The notes: a model not told the origin generated them from the sequence alone. DNA of 64,000 bases from Cupriavidus taiwanensis (GCF_900250075.1 NZ_LT977070.1:2054734-2118733); one strand, 5' to 3'; counted from the first letter of the stretch, positions 1 to 8,608 are shown. Numbers and translations: made by a program.

Positions 1-258
1 TTCATAGAAGGCCTCGAGGCCCGCCGGGTTCTTCAGGTCGATCTCGACACTGCGCTTGTTGCGGTTCAGCGCCAGGAAGCCGCCGCTGTCTTCGCCCTTG
101 AGCCGGAAGCCCATCGACTTGCGGGTCTGGTCGCCGGCACCCGGCGCCTCGACCTTGATGACGTCGGCGCCCATGTCGCCCAGCAGCATGCAGCAGAACG
201 GACCCGCCATGATCTGGCTGACGTCCAGGACCTTGATTTTCGATAACGGCAAATTCAT
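1..258 (-). CDS. CaiB/BaiF family CoA-transferase, N-terminal part (cut by window edge)
   Basis: Only the first 86 codons are visible; the gene runs off the left edge. Family III CoA-transferases move CoA between carboxylic acids, or isomerise acyl-CoA esters, in the cytoplasm during degradation of organic acids. The visible part has the usual family start: a short beta strand (KIKVLDVSQ), then MAGPFCCMLLGDMGADVIKVE-like residues at about 17-37 and the RNKRSVEIDLK stretch near residue 70. The ATG at 258 is followed directly by this conserved N-terminus. The catalytic Asp lies beyond the edge. A crotonase-fold gene starts upstream in the same direction, and a CoA-transferase beside a hydratase/isomerase suggests one acyl-CoA pathway. 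Substrate unknown. Confidence 0.88.
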   Translation of the reverse strand, partial: MNLPLSKIKVLDVSQIMAGPFCCMLLGDMGADVIKVEAPGAGDQTRKSMGFRLKGEDSGGFLALNRNKRSVEIDLKNPAGLEAFYE

Positions 259-327
259 GGATACCACCTGAGGTTGAGGCGGCCGCATTGGAATGGCGGC
301 GCCGCGGTGTCTGGAAAAAAGGTGCTG

Positions 328-1107
328 TCAACGGCCCACGAACTGCGGCCGGGTCTTGTCGATAAAGGCGCGGTGCCCGATGCGGAAATCCTCGGTATCG
401 AAGCAGGCATAGGACTCGGCATGCTCTTCCGGACGCAGCGGCGCGGGATCGAGCAGCCGGCGCACGAACTGCTTGTGCCAGCGCGCCACCAGCGGCGCGC
501 CGGCGGCAATGCGCCGTGCCGCCGCGTAGGCTTCGTCCGGCACGGCCTCGTCCGCCACCACGCGGTTGACCAGGCGCTTGTGCAGGGCCTCGTCGGCGTC
601 GAACACGCGGCCTTCCAGCACAATCTCGAGCGCGGTCGCGGGTCCCGCCAGCGCCACCAGCCCGCCGAGTTCGCCATACGACATCACCAGCCCAAGCCGG
701 TTCACCGGCACGCCGAAGCGGCTCGACCTGCCGCAGATGCGCAGGTCGCACATCGACGCGATCTCCAGCCCGCCGCCGACGCAGGCGCCCTGGATCAGCG
801 CGACGGTCGGGTGCCGGCATTCGGCGATGGCGCGCATGGTGGCGTTGGTGATCTCGCCATATTGCTGCGCCTGCGCGGCGTTGGCGCGCATGGTGTCGAA
901 CTCGGCGATGTCGGCGCCGGCGGCGAAGGCCTTGTCGCCGGCGCCGCGCAGCACCACGCAGCGCAGCGTGTCGTCGGCCGACAGGCCCTGGATGGCTTCG
1001 GTCAGCCCCTGCCACATGGACAGGTCCATGGCATTGAGCTTGTCCGGGTTGTTCAGCGTGATGGTGGCGACCTGCGCGTCGCGTTCGATCAGAATCGGTT
1101 GTCTCAT
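328..1107 (-). CDS. Enoyl-CoA hydratase/isomerase (crotonase) family protein
   Basis: A 259-residue cytoplasmic crotonase-fold protein that probably acts on an acyl-CoA ester. The ATG at 1107 begins MRQPILIERD, matching the family start; the open frame extends further upstream but without family similarity. The first oxyanion-hole region (FAAGADIAEF, about 61-70) and the second (CVGGGLE, about 109-115) are clear. Glu115 matches the first catalytic Glu of enoyl-CoA hydratase, but the second catalytic Glu, 20 residues later, is Val135. A simple hydratase reaction is therefore doubtful, and isomerase, lyase or another crotonase chemistry is possible. The CoA-transferase gene follows 69 bp downstream and is probably co-transcribed. 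A divergent Fe-ADH operon starts on the other side of a 277-bp promoter region. Confidence 0.85.
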   Translation of the reverse strand: MRQPILIERDAQVATITLNNPDKLNAMDLSMWQGLTEAIQGLSADDTLRCVVLRGAGDKAFAAGADIAEFDTMRANAAQAQQYGEITNATMRAIAECRHPTVALIQGACVGGGLEIASMCDLRICGRSSRFGVPVNRLGLVMSYGELGGLVALAGPATALEIVLEGRVFDADEALHKRLVNRVVADEAVPDEAYAAARRIAAGAPLVARWHKQFVRRLLDPAPLRPEEHAESYACFDTEDFRIGHRAFIDKTRPQFVGR

Positions 1108-1227
1108 GGTTGTCGTTGGTGTGGAGGAGGCCCGGATGGTGCGGGCGATGGTCCGGAGTCCGGCTGGTCTGCGCCAGTCTAGGGCCCGCGCCGCGCGCCG
1201 CAAAACGAGAAAATCTCAGCGCCGTTT

Positions 1228-1266
1228 CAAGAAAAACTAGGCGTCCGCTGCTGTGAGTTTTTCTTG
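1228..1266. promoter_or_regulatory. Perfect 11-bp inverted repeat in a divergent promoter region
   Basis: CAAGAAAAACT (1228-1238) and AGTTTTTCTTG (1256-1266) are exact reverse complements separated by 17 bp. They sit in the 277-bp gap between the leftward crotonase gene and the rightward Fe-ADH gene and are AT-rich against a GC-rich background. The layout fits a dimeric repressor or activator site controlling both directions. No regulator gene is adjacent in the window, so the protein partner is unknown. The rest of the gap (1108-1384) shows no reading frame I would support. Confidence 0.5.
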
Positions 1267-1384
1267 GGCTGCCTTCAAGTAAATCCACGTTGTGACCCGC
1301 GGGCCTTGTTCCTAGACTTCGTCACCAATGCAGCCGGCCCGCCCCCCGGGGCACACGGCGCACCCCACACAGCATGGAGACAAG

Positions 1385-2524
1385 ATGGCCCTGATCAACT
1401 ACATCACCCAGATCCAGATCGACTTCGGCGCGATCGGGCTGCTGGCCCAGGAATGCGAGCGCATCGGCATCACGCGCCCGCTGGTGGTCACCGACGCCGG
1501 CGTCAAGGCCGCCGGCATCGTGCAGCGCGTGCTGGAGCAGCTGCGCCCCGGCTGCGAGGCAGTGATCTTCGACGGCACGCCGTCCAACCCGACCGAAGCC
1601 GCCATGCGCGAGGCCATGCGCCTCTATGGCGAGTACCGTTGCGACGGCATCATCGCGGTGGGCGGCGGCTCACCGATCGACCTGGCCAAGGGGGTGGCGG
1701 TCTGCGCCACCCACGACGGCCCGCTGCGCCAGTTCGCCGCGATCGAGGGCGGCGTGGCACGCATCACGGCTGCCACCGCTCCGGTGATTGCGATCCCCAC
1801 CACCGCCGGCACCGGCAGCGAAGTCGGCCGCGGCGCCGTGCTGATCCTCGACGACGGCCGCAAGGTCGGCGTGCTGTCGCCGTACCTGGTGCCGCGCGTG
1901 GCAATCTGCGATCCGGAGTTGACACTGGGCCTGCCGCCGATACTGACGGCGGCCACCGGCATGGATGCCATCGCGCATTGCCTGGAAACCTTCATGGCCC
2001 CGGCCTTCAACCCGCCCGCCGACGGCATCGCGCTCGATGGCCTGCGCCGCGCCTGGCTGCATATCGAGCGCGCGCGCCGGGATCCGCAGGACCGTGCCGC
2101 GCGCCTGGCCATGATGAGCGCATCGATGCAGGGCGCGCTCGCGTTCCAGAAGGGGCTGGGCTGCGTGCACAGCCTGAGCCACGCCCTCGGCGGGCTGATG
2201 CCCACGCTGCACCACGGCACCCTGAACGCCGTGCTGCTGCCGGCGGTGATCCGCTTCAACGCCGACGCACCGTCGATGCGCGCCGACGACAAGCTGGGGC
2301 GCATCGCGCAGGCCATGGGACTGCCCGATGCCAGCGCCGTCGGCACGGCCATCACCGATATGAACCGGCGCCTGGACCTGCCCTCGGGCCTGCGCGAAAT
2401 GGGCGTCGATCCGGCGCTGTTCCCGCGCGTCATCGACTACGCGCTGGCCGACCACTGCCACAAGACCAACCCGCGCGAGGCCAGCGCCCAGGACTACCTG
2501 GCGCTGCTGCAGGCGTCCTTGTAA
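1385..2524 (+). CDS. Iron-containing alcohol dehydrogenase
   Basis: A 379-residue group III metal-dependent alcohol dehydrogenase that interconverts an alcohol and an aldehyde or ketone using NAD(P)H. The nucleotide-binding motif GGGSPID is at about 93-99. Predicted Fe ligands by comparison with FucO are Asp194, His198, His262 and His276, with His266 nearby, so the metal site looks complete. The ATG at 1385 follows GGAGACAAG, a good ribosome site; an upstream in-frame ATG at 1328 has neither this nor family similarity. It is the first gene of a plus-strand series of binding-protein, hydrolase and TRAP genes. It is only a distant match to the second Fe-ADH at 18.4-19.6 kb. Substrate not deducible; 4-hydroxybutyrate or lactaldehyde-type chemistry are possibilities. 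Confidence 0.87.
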   Translation: MALINYITQIQIDFGAIGLLAQECERIGITRPLVVTDAGVKAAGIVQRVLEQLRPGCEAVIFDGTPSNPTEAAMREAMRLYGEYRCDGIIAVGGGSPIDLAKGVAVCATHDGPLRQFAAIEGGVARITAATAPVIAIPTTAGTGSEVGRGAVLILDDGRKVGVLSPYLVPRVAICDPELTLGLPPILTAATGMDAIAHCLETFMAPAFNPPADGIALDGLRRAWLHIERARRDPQDRAARLAMMSASMQGALAFQKGLGCVHSLSHALGGLMPTLHHGTLNAVLLPAVIRFNADAPSMRADDKLGRIAQAMGLPDASAVGTAITDMNRRLDLPSGLREMGVDPALFPRVIDYALADHCHKTNPREASAQDYLALLQASL

Positions 2525-2570
2525 GGCGCCGCCGTTTCCCTACACCAACAACAACCTCAGGAGACTACGC

Positions 2571-3536
2571 ATGCGACGTCGCACCTTCCTTTGCGCGGGC
2601 GCGGCCACATTGGCCACGCCGCTGGCAGCCCGGTCCCAGGCACTGCCGACCAGTCCGATCCGCATCATCGTCGGCTTCCCGCCCGGCGGCGGCACCGACG
2701 TGATGGCGCGCGTGCTCGCGCAGCAACTGTCGGCGCTGTGGCGCGTGTCGGTCATCGTCGAGAACCGGCCGGGCGCCGCCGGCGTGGTCGCCGCCGAGTA
2801 CACCGCGCGCCAGGCGCCGGACGGCACCACGCTGCTGATGACCAATATCAGCAACCATGCCATCGCGCCCAGCCTGTACCCCAAGCTGGGCTACTCGGTG
2901 GAAAAGGACTTCACCCCGATCATGCTGGTCGGCGTCACGCCCAACCTGCTGATCTGCCCTACCGGCGGGCGCGCGCGCTCGGTGGCCGACGTGGTCGCGC
3001 TGTGCCGCGGCCAGCCGGGCAAGATCACCTTCGGCTCGTCCGGCGCCGGCGCGGCGCAGCACCTGGCGCTGGAAATGTTCAAGCTCCGTGCCGGCGTGGA
3101 TGCGCTGCATGTGCCGTATCGCGGCTCGGCGCCGATGCTGACCGACCTGATCGGCGGCCAGATCGACTTCAGCTTCGAGACCATGACCTCCGCCACGCCG
3201 CAGATCCAGGGCGGCAAGGTGGTGGCGATCGCGCAGACCCGCCCGCGCCGCGCGGCCAGCTATCCCAACGTGCCGACGCTGGCGGAATCCGGCTTTCCCG
3301 GCTTCGATGCCGGCACCTGGTACGGGCTGGTCGGCCCCGCCGGGCTGCCCACGCCCATGGTCCAGCGCATGAACGCGGACCTGAACAAGGTGCTGGCGCT
3401 GCCCGACGTGGCGGGCAAGCTGGCCGGCTTCGGTGCCGAGGACGGCGGCGGCAGCGCGGCGCGCTTCGCGCAGTTCATCGCCACGGAGCGCGCCAAGTGG
3501 GCGCGCGTGGTCAAGGACGCCAACGTCAAGGTGTGA
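2571..3536 (+). CDS. Bug/TctC family tripartite tricarboxylate transporter substrate-binding protein
   Basis: A 321-residue periplasmic binding protein of the Bug family, which is greatly expanded in betaproteobacteria and binds carboxylates and similar small molecules. The N-terminus RRRTFLCAG followed by a hydrophobic stretch looks like a Tat-type or Sec signal ending near residue 23. The family strand IRIIVGFPPGGGTDVMAR follows at about 30-47. AGGAGACTACGC precedes the ATG. No TctA or TctB membrane subunit is in the window, so this is an orphan receptor, as is common for Bug proteins. It sits between Fe-ADH and FAH genes, with the FAH start 1 base after its stop codon. It probably binds the substrate or an intermediate of the local pathway. 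Confidence 0.92.
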   Translation: MRRRTFLCAGAATLATPLAARSQALPTSPIRIIVGFPPGGGTDVMARVLAQQLSALWRVSVIVENRPGAAGVVAAEYTARQAPDGTTLLMTNISNHAIAPSLYPKLGYSVEKDFTPIMLVGVTPNLLICPTGGRARSVADVVALCRGQPGKITFGSSGAGAAQHLALEMFKLRAGVDALHVPYRGSAPMLTDLIGGQIDFSFETMTSATPQIQGGKVVAIAQTRPRRAASYPNVPTLAESGFPGFDAGTWYGLVGPAGLPTPMVQRMNADLNKVLALPDVAGKLAGFGAEDGGGSAARFAQFIATERAKWARVVKDANVKV

Positions 3537-3537
3537 C

Positions 3538-4728
3538 ATGACACGACGCATCTCGGTTGAGGAAACCCTGCCGCGCGACGCGGACCGCGCCTTGCTGGTG
3601 GGCCGCGCGTGGCTGCCCGGCCCGCACGGCGGCCCCGTGACGGTAGTCGTGCGCGGCGCGGAGCTGTTCGATATCACGGCCACCGCGCCCACGATTGCCG
3701 GCCTGCTCGCACTCCCGGAGTGCGCCGAACGCGTGCGGCAGGCCGTCGGGCCTTCGCTGGGCCCGCTGCAGGGCTGGCTCGACGCGACCTGCGCGCATGG
3801 GCCGGACCCGGAACACCGCCACCTGCTGGCGCCGAACGACCTGCAGGTGGTCAAGGCCGCCGGCGTGACCTTTGCCGCCAGCCTGGTCGAGCGCGTGATC
3901 GAGGAGCGCGCGCGCGGCGACGCGGCCAGCGCCGCCGCGGTGCGCGAGAGCGTCAGCGCCATCATCGGCACGGGCCTTGCCGCCATTCGCCCGGGTTCGC
4001 CCGAAGCCATGCGCATCAAGGATGTGCTGGTCGCGCAAGGGTTGTGGTCGCAATACCTGGAAGTCGGCATCGGCCCGGACGCGGAGATCTTCACCAAGGC
4101 CGCGCCGCTGTCATCGGTGGGCACCGGCGTGGATGTCGGCCTGCATCCGGCATCGACCTGGAACAACCCCGAGCCGGAGGTGGTGCTGGCGGTCTCGCCG
4201 CGCGGCAAGATCGTCGGCGCGGCGCTGGGCAACGACGTCAACCTGCGCGACTTCGAGGGGCGCAGCGCGCTGCTGCTGGGCAAGGCCAAGGACAACAACG
4301 CGTCCTGCGGCATCGGCCCGTGGATCCGGCTGTGCGATGCGCATTTCGGCATCGACGAGATCGCGCGTACCGAGATCGGCCTGACCATCGAGGGCGAGGA
4401 TGGCTTCGTGCTGCATGGCGCCAGCGCCATGACGCAGATCAGCCGTTCGCCGCAGGAACTGGTGGCGCATGCGATGGGCGCGCACCACCAGTACCCCGAC
4501 GGCATGATGCTGTTCTGCGGCACGCTGTTCGCGCCGGTGCAGGATCGCGACGCAGCTGGCGCCGGCTTTACCCATCACCTCGGCGACCGCGTCAGCGTCT
4601 CCGCGCCGCGCCTCGGCGGCCTGGTGAACTGGGTCGGCACCAGCGACGCGCTGCCGCCGTGGACCTTCGGCATCGGCGCACTGATGGACAGTCTGGCCCG
4701 GCGTGCCCTGCTGCATCCGCCGCCCTGA
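3538..4728 (+). CDS. Fumarylacetoacetate hydrolase (FAH) family protein
   Basis: A 396-residue enzyme of the FAH superfamily, whose members cleave C-C bonds of 2-keto or beta-diketo acids or act as dehydratases. The catalytic domain fills roughly residues 160-390. Metal ligands are suggested by Glu212 and Glu214 (NNPEPEVVLA) and Asp233 (GNDVNLRDFEG), followed by the family stretch LGKAKDNNASC. The ATG at 3538 is one base after the Bug gene's TGA, so the two are probably translationally coupled. The length and the long N-terminal domain resemble the AraD1-like, 2-keto-3-deoxy-sugar-acid group more than true fumarylacetoacetase. With the neighbouring lactonase-like and hydroxy-acid dehydrogenase genes, this hints at sugar-acid or related catabolism. 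Confidence 0.85.
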   Translation: MTRRISVEETLPRDADRALLVGRAWLPGPHGGPVTVVVRGAELFDITATAPTIAGLLALPECAERVRQAVGPSLGPLQGWLDATCAHGPDPEHRHLLAPNDLQVVKAAGVTFAASLVERVIEERARGDAASAAAVRESVSAIIGTGLAAIRPGSPEAMRIKDVLVAQGLWSQYLEVGIGPDAEIFTKAAPLSSVGTGVDVGLHPASTWNNPEPEVVLAVSPRGKIVGAALGNDVNLRDFEGRSALLLGKAKDNNASCGIGPWIRLCDAHFGIDEIARTEIGLTIEGEDGFVLHGASAMTQISRSPQELVAHAMGAHHQYPDGMMLFCGTLFAPVQDRDAAGAGFTHHLGDRVSVSAPRLGGLVNWVGTSDALPPWTFGIGALMDSLARRALLHPPP

Positions 4729-4801
4729 TATCCGCCCCCGCACGGGGCACCGAGAGCCCGGCGCACATCGACCGGGCCGCATGACAAACCCAGGAGACAC
4801 C

Positions 4802-5794
4802 ATGAAACACGTTATCCCGCATATCGTGCTGGCAGCGCTATTGTCCGTTGCCGGCGTGGCACAGGCACACGCGCAGACACCGGCACCGGTAAAGCTGCGC
4901 TTCGCCCATACCGTTCCGGAAACCGATTCGCAGCACCTGGCCGCGCTCGCCTTCAGCAAGAAGGTCAGGGAGCGCACCCAGGGCGGCGTCGAGATCCAGG
5001 TCTTTGCCAACAGCCAGCTCGGCAACGACACCACGCTGGTGACCGGCGTGCGCAGCGGCACCATCGATATCGGCGCCACCGGCAATCCCTTTGTCACGGG
5101 CCTGGCGCCACGCCTGAACGTGCTCGACCTGCCCTACCAGTTCGAGGATGGCCCGTCGGCCTACAAGGTACTGGACGGCGCGATCGGCCGCTCGCTGCTG
5201 GACGAGCTGGGCGCCCACCGCATCAAGGGACTGGCCTTCTGGGAGATCGGCTTCCGCAGCCTTGGCAACAACAAGCGCCCGGTCAACAAGGCCGAGGACA
5301 TCCGCGGCCTGAAGATCCGCACCACGCCCAACCCGTCGCATATCAAGGCCTTCCAGTTGCTGGGCGCGAGCCCGCAGCCGATGCCGTTCGCGGAAGTATT
5401 CGGCGCGCTGGAATCCGGCGCGGTCGACGGGCAGGAGAATCCGCCCACGCTGATGGTCTCGGCCAGGATGTACGAGGTGCAGAAGTACGTGTCGATGACG
5501 CGCCATGCCTATACCGCGCTGGTGGTGCTGATGAACAAGGCGAAGTTCGACGCGCTCAAGCCCGAGTACCAGAAAGTGCTGCTGGAAGAGGCCGCTGCCG
5601 CCGCCACCTACCAGCGCAAGCTGAACGCTGACAACGAGGCCACGGCGATCGCCGCGCTGCGCGCCAGGGGCGTGCAGGTCAACGAGCATCCCGACAACGC
5701 CGGCATCCGCAAGGTGGTGCGCGAGGAGACGCGCCAGCTGTTCGTGCAGAAGAACGGCGACGCCGTGCTGCGCGCCATGGACGCCCAGCGCTAG
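4802..5794 (+). CDS. dctP: TRAP transporter substrate-binding protein DctP
   Basis: A 330-residue periplasmic receptor of a TRAP carboxylate transporter. A Sec signal peptide covers about residues 1-25 (hydrophobic core, ending AQAHAQ). The mature part starts VKLRFAHTVPETD and holds LRFAH, the KIRTTPNP segment whose Arg normally salt-bridges the substrate carboxylate, and GALESGAVDGQENP. AGGAGACACC precedes the ATG at 4802. The membrane subunits dctQ and dctM lie 1 kb downstream, separated by an amidohydrolase gene that starts 10 bp after this stop. The receptor should deliver an organic or sugar acid to DctQM at the inner membrane, driven by a sodium gradient. Ligand not identifiable by eye. 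Confidence 0.95.
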   Translation: MKHVIPHIVLAALLSVAGVAQAHAQTPAPVKLRFAHTVPETDSQHLAALAFSKKVRERTQGGVEIQVFANSQLGNDTTLVTGVRSGTIDIGATGNPFVTGLAPRLNVLDLPYQFEDGPSAYKVLDGAIGRSLLDELGAHRIKGLAFWEIGFRSLGNNKRPVNKAEDIRGLKIRTTPNPSHIKAFQLLGASPQPMPFAEVFGALESGAVDGQENPPTLMVSARMYEVQKYVSMTRHAYTALVVLMNKAKFDALKPEYQKVLLEEAAAAATYQRKLNADNEATAIAALRARGVQVNEHPDNAGIRKVVREETRQLFVQKNGDAVLRAMDAQR

Positions 5795-5804
5795 GAGGCC
5801 GGCC

Positions 5805-6746
5805 ATGCCCGCATCGTCCACATTGCCAGCTGCCATCGTCGATGCCCACCACCACCTGTGGCGGCTTGGCCCGGCACGCTATCCCTGGCTACAGGAGCGG
5901 TATGACGCCGCCGCGTTCTTTCTTGGCGACTATGCCGCGCTGCGGCAGGACTTCGATCCTGCCGACTACCTGCGCCAGTGGGATGGCCTGCCCTTCGCTG
6001 CCAGCGTCCACGTGGAAGCCGAGCGGCATGCAGACGAGTCGGTGGCCGAGACCGCATGGCTGCATCAGGTCCACGCGCGCCATGGCTTTCCCAACGCGGT
6101 GGTGGCGCATGCCGACTTCAACAGCGACACGCTGGCGGAACAGCTGCGCGCGCACCAGGCCTTCCCGCTGGTGCGGGGCGTGCGGTGCAAGCCGCGCACC
6201 AGCCAGGCGGCGGATGGCAGCGTGCGCGGCCAGCGCGGCACGCTGCAGGATCCGCGCTGGCTGTCCGGGTTGCAGCGGCTGGCGGAGCACGGCCTGGCGT
6301 GGGACCTGCGGGTGCCGTGGTGGCACCTGGAGGAAGCCGCCGAGGCGATCGCGGCGGTGCCGGGCCTGGCCGTGGTGGTGGAACACACCGGCCTGCCGTG
6401 GGACCGCACCGAAACGGGCCTGTCCGGCTGGCGCCGCGGGCTGGCGGCCCTGGCCAGCCTGCCCGGCGTGCACCTGAAGCTGTCCGAGTTCGGCTTGCCG
6501 GGCGCGGCATGGGATCGCGCCGGCAATGTCGCCGTCATCCGCCAGGCGCTGGAGATCTTCGGCTGGCAGCGCTGCATGTTCGCCAGCAATCTGCCCGTGT
6601 CGGGGCTGCGCGCATCGCTGCATGAAATCGTCAATACCGTCGCCGCCGCGCTGGAAGGCCTGCCCGACGCCGCCGCGCAGGCGGTGTGGCACGACAACGC
6701 CATGCGCTTTTACCGGATCGGGACGCCCGGGGCGAGCCGGCGCTGA
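5805..6746 (+). CDS. Amidohydrolase family protein (COG3618-like lactonase)
   Basis: A 313-residue TIM-barrel metal hydrolase. The N-terminal DAHHHLWRLG motif (about residues 13-22) followed by PWLQE is typical of the COG3618 group, which includes L-fuconolactonase and 4-sulfomuconolactonase. A further likely metal or active-site His lies in VVVEHTGLPWD (about 190-200). It is inserted between dctP and dctQM: 10 bp after dctP and 27 bp before dctQ, with GGAGG overlapping the upstream stop. This strongly suggests one operon in which uptake and the first hydrolytic step are expressed together. Lactone hydrolysis is the favoured activity by family and context; amide or decarboxylase activity in this superfamily is possible. 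Confidence 0.87.
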   Translation: MPASSTLPAAIVDAHHHLWRLGPARYPWLQERYDAAAFFLGDYAALRQDFDPADYLRQWDGLPFAASVHVEAERHADESVAETAWLHQVHARHGFPNAVVAHADFNSDTLAEQLRAHQAFPLVRGVRCKPRTSQAADGSVRGQRGTLQDPRWLSGLQRLAEHGLAWDLRVPWWHLEEAAEAIAAVPGLAVVVEHTGLPWDRTETGLSGWRRGLAALASLPGVHLKLSEFGLPGAAWDRAGNVAVIRQALEIFGWQRCMFASNLPVSGLRASLHEIVNTVAAALEGLPDAAAQAVWHDNAMRFYRIGTPGASRR

Positions 6747-6773
6747 ACCCCGTCCACCCAGGAGTCCTCAATC

Positions 6774-7274
6774 ATGAACCGAATTACGCTGCGCCTGATC
6801 CAGGGCGCGATGGTCGCCATGATGGCCGCCATGATCGTGCTGGTCTTTGGCAACGTGGTGCTGCGCTACGTCTTCAATTCCGGCATTGCCTTTTCCGAGG
6901 AAGCCTCGCGCTTCATCTTCATGTGGCTGACGCTCACAGGCGCCCTGCTGGTCATGCATGACAAGGCCCACCTCGGCATGTCCACCCTGGTATCGCGGCT
7001 GGGCGAGACCGGGCAGCGTGCCTGCCGCCTGCTCGCCGACGCGGGCGCGCTGGGCTGCTGCCTGCTGCTGGCCCACGGAGCCTGGCAGCTGGTGGCGATC
7101 GGCATGGACGACCGCGCTCCCGTCACCGGCGTGCCGCTGGGCGTGGTCTATGCCTGCCTGCTGGTGTGCAGCGTCGGCATGGCAGCGATGCTGCTGCACG
7201 GGCTGTGGCGCCTCGCCAGCGGACGCATGGCGCAGCATGAACTGGTGCCGCAGTCCGGCGCCTCCGGCGAATAA
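6774..7274 (+). CDS. dctQ: TRAP transporter small permease subunit DctQ
   Basis: A 166-residue inner-membrane protein with four predicted helices (about residues 10-30, 45-65, 88-108 and 125-148). It matches the DctQ family, including the conserved RYVFNSGIAFSEEASRFIFMW segment near residues 31-51. DctQ couples the receptor DctP to the large permease DctM. The ATG follows AGGAGTCCTCAATC. It lies 27 bp after the amidohydrolase gene and 16 bp before dctM. The order dctP-hydrolase-dctQ-dctM departs from the usual contiguous PQM arrangement only by the inserted enzyme gene. Confidence 0.94.
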   Translation: MNRITLRLIQGAMVAMMAAMIVLVFGNVVLRYVFNSGIAFSEEASRFIFMWLTLTGALLVMHDKAHLGMSTLVSRLGETGQRACRLLADAGALGCCLLLAHGAWQLVAIGMDDRAPVTGVPLGVVYACLLVCSVGMAAMLLHGLWRLASGRMAQHELVPQSGASGE

Positions 7275-7290
7275 GCGCAAGGAGCCTGTC

Positions 7291-8568
7291 ATGACCATCT
7301 TTGTCTTTGTCGGCTCGCTGCTGGGCGCGATGTCGCTCGGCATGCCCATCGCCTTTGCGCTGCTCGCATCCGGGGTTGCGCTGATGCTGCACCTGGGCAA
7401 CTTCGATACGCAGATCCTCGCGCAGAACATGCTCGAGGGCGTCAACAACTATCCGCTGATGGCGGTGCCGTTCTTCATGCTGGCGGGCGAACTGATGAAT
7501 GCCGGCGGCCTGTCACGGCGCATCGTGGGCGTCGCCGACGCGGCGGTCGGGCACGTCCGCGGCGGCCTGGGCTACGTGGCGATCATCGCGGCGACGGCGG
7601 TGGCCAGCATCTCCGGCTCGGCCGTGGCCGATACCGCCGCGGTCGCCGCGCTGCTGATCCCGATGATGCGCAACGCCGGCTACAACGTGCCGCGCGCGGC
7701 GGGACTGATCGCGGCGGGTGGCATCATCGCCCCGGTGATCCCGCCGTCGATCGCCATCGTGGTGTTTGGCGTGGTCGCGCAGGTGTCGATCACCAAGCTG
7801 TTCCTCGCGGGCATCGCACCCGGCGCGATGATGGCGCTGACGCTCGCCGTCACCTGGCACTTCTGCGCACGCAAGGAAAAGCTGGCGCCCACCGAACCCT
7901 TCGATGCCCGCCGCCTGGCCAGAGCCGCGCTCGACGGCATCTGGGCCCTGGTGCTGCCGGTGGTGATCATCGGCGGCATGAAGATCGGCGCGTTCACGCC
8001 GACCGAGGCGGCGGTGGTGGCCGTGGTCTACGCGATGGTGGTCGGCCGCTTCGTCTACGGCGAACTGAAGCTGCGCGCGCTGCCGGAACTGATCGTCACC
8101 GCGGCCAAGACCTCCGCCACGGTGCTGTTCCTGGTGGCCTGCGCGCTGGTGTCGGCCTGGCTGATCACCATCGCCAATATCCCGGCGCAGGTGACCGACC
8201 TGCTCGAGCCGTTCATCGACAACAAGATCCTGCTGATGTTCGTCATCATGGTCCTGGTGATCGTGGTGGGCACCGCGCTCGACCTGATGCCGACGGTGCT
8301 GATCATGACCCCGATCCTGATGCCGGTGATCACCAAGGCAGGCATCGACCCGGTGTACTTCGGCGTGATGTTCGTGCTCAACAACGCCATCGGCCTGCTG
8401 ACGCCGCCGGTGGGCACGGTGCTCAACGTGGTGGCGGGCACGTCGCGCTGCAGCCTGGACAGCGTGATCGGCGGGGTCTGGCCGTTCCTGCTTAGCCTGA
8501 CCGCGCTGATGTTCCTGTTCGTGCTGTTCCCGCAGCTGATCCTGGTGCCGGCCGCATGGCTGCACTGA
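7291..8568 (+). CDS. dctM: TRAP transporter large permease subunit DctM
   Basis: A 425-residue, highly hydrophobic inner-membrane protein with about 12 helices. It is the ion-coupled transport channel of the TRAP system. Family signatures are LGMPIAFALL near the N-terminus, the GSAVADTAAV and GGIIAPVIPPSIA loops (about 110-160) and LTPPVGTVLNV near residue 370. The start ATG at 7291 follows AAGGAGCCTGTC. A longer frame opening at 6958 overlaps dctQ and is not plausible. Together with dctP (4802) and dctQ (6774) it makes a complete TRAP transporter. Gene length is normal for the family and no disruption is visible. Confidence 0.95.
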   Translation: MTIFVFVGSLLGAMSLGMPIAFALLASGVALMLHLGNFDTQILAQNMLEGVNNYPLMAVPFFMLAGELMNAGGLSRRIVGVADAAVGHVRGGLGYVAIIAATAVASISGSAVADTAAVAALLIPMMRNAGYNVPRAAGLIAAGGIIAPVIPPSIAIVVFGVVAQVSITKLFLAGIAPGAMMALTLAVTWHFCARKEKLAPTEPFDARRLARAALDGIWALVLPVVIIGGMKIGAFTPTEAAVVAVVYAMVVGRFVYGELKLRALPELIVTAAKTSATVLFLVACALVSAWLITIANIPAQVTDLLEPFIDNKILLMFVIMVLVIVVGTALDLMPTVLIMTPILMPVITKAGIDPVYFGVMFVLNNAIGLLTPPVGTVLNVVAGTSRCSLDSVIGGVWPFLLSLTALMFLFVLFPQLILVPAAWLH

Positions 8569-8608
8569 GGCCGGGCGCGCTCCATCTTCCTTCCTTGCAG
8601 GACACAAG

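Noticed and set aside
2..1288. Minus-strand 428-codon frame across the CoA-transferase and crotonase genes
   Set aside because: It runs out of frame through both genes and is rich in Arg/Gly/Ala without structure.
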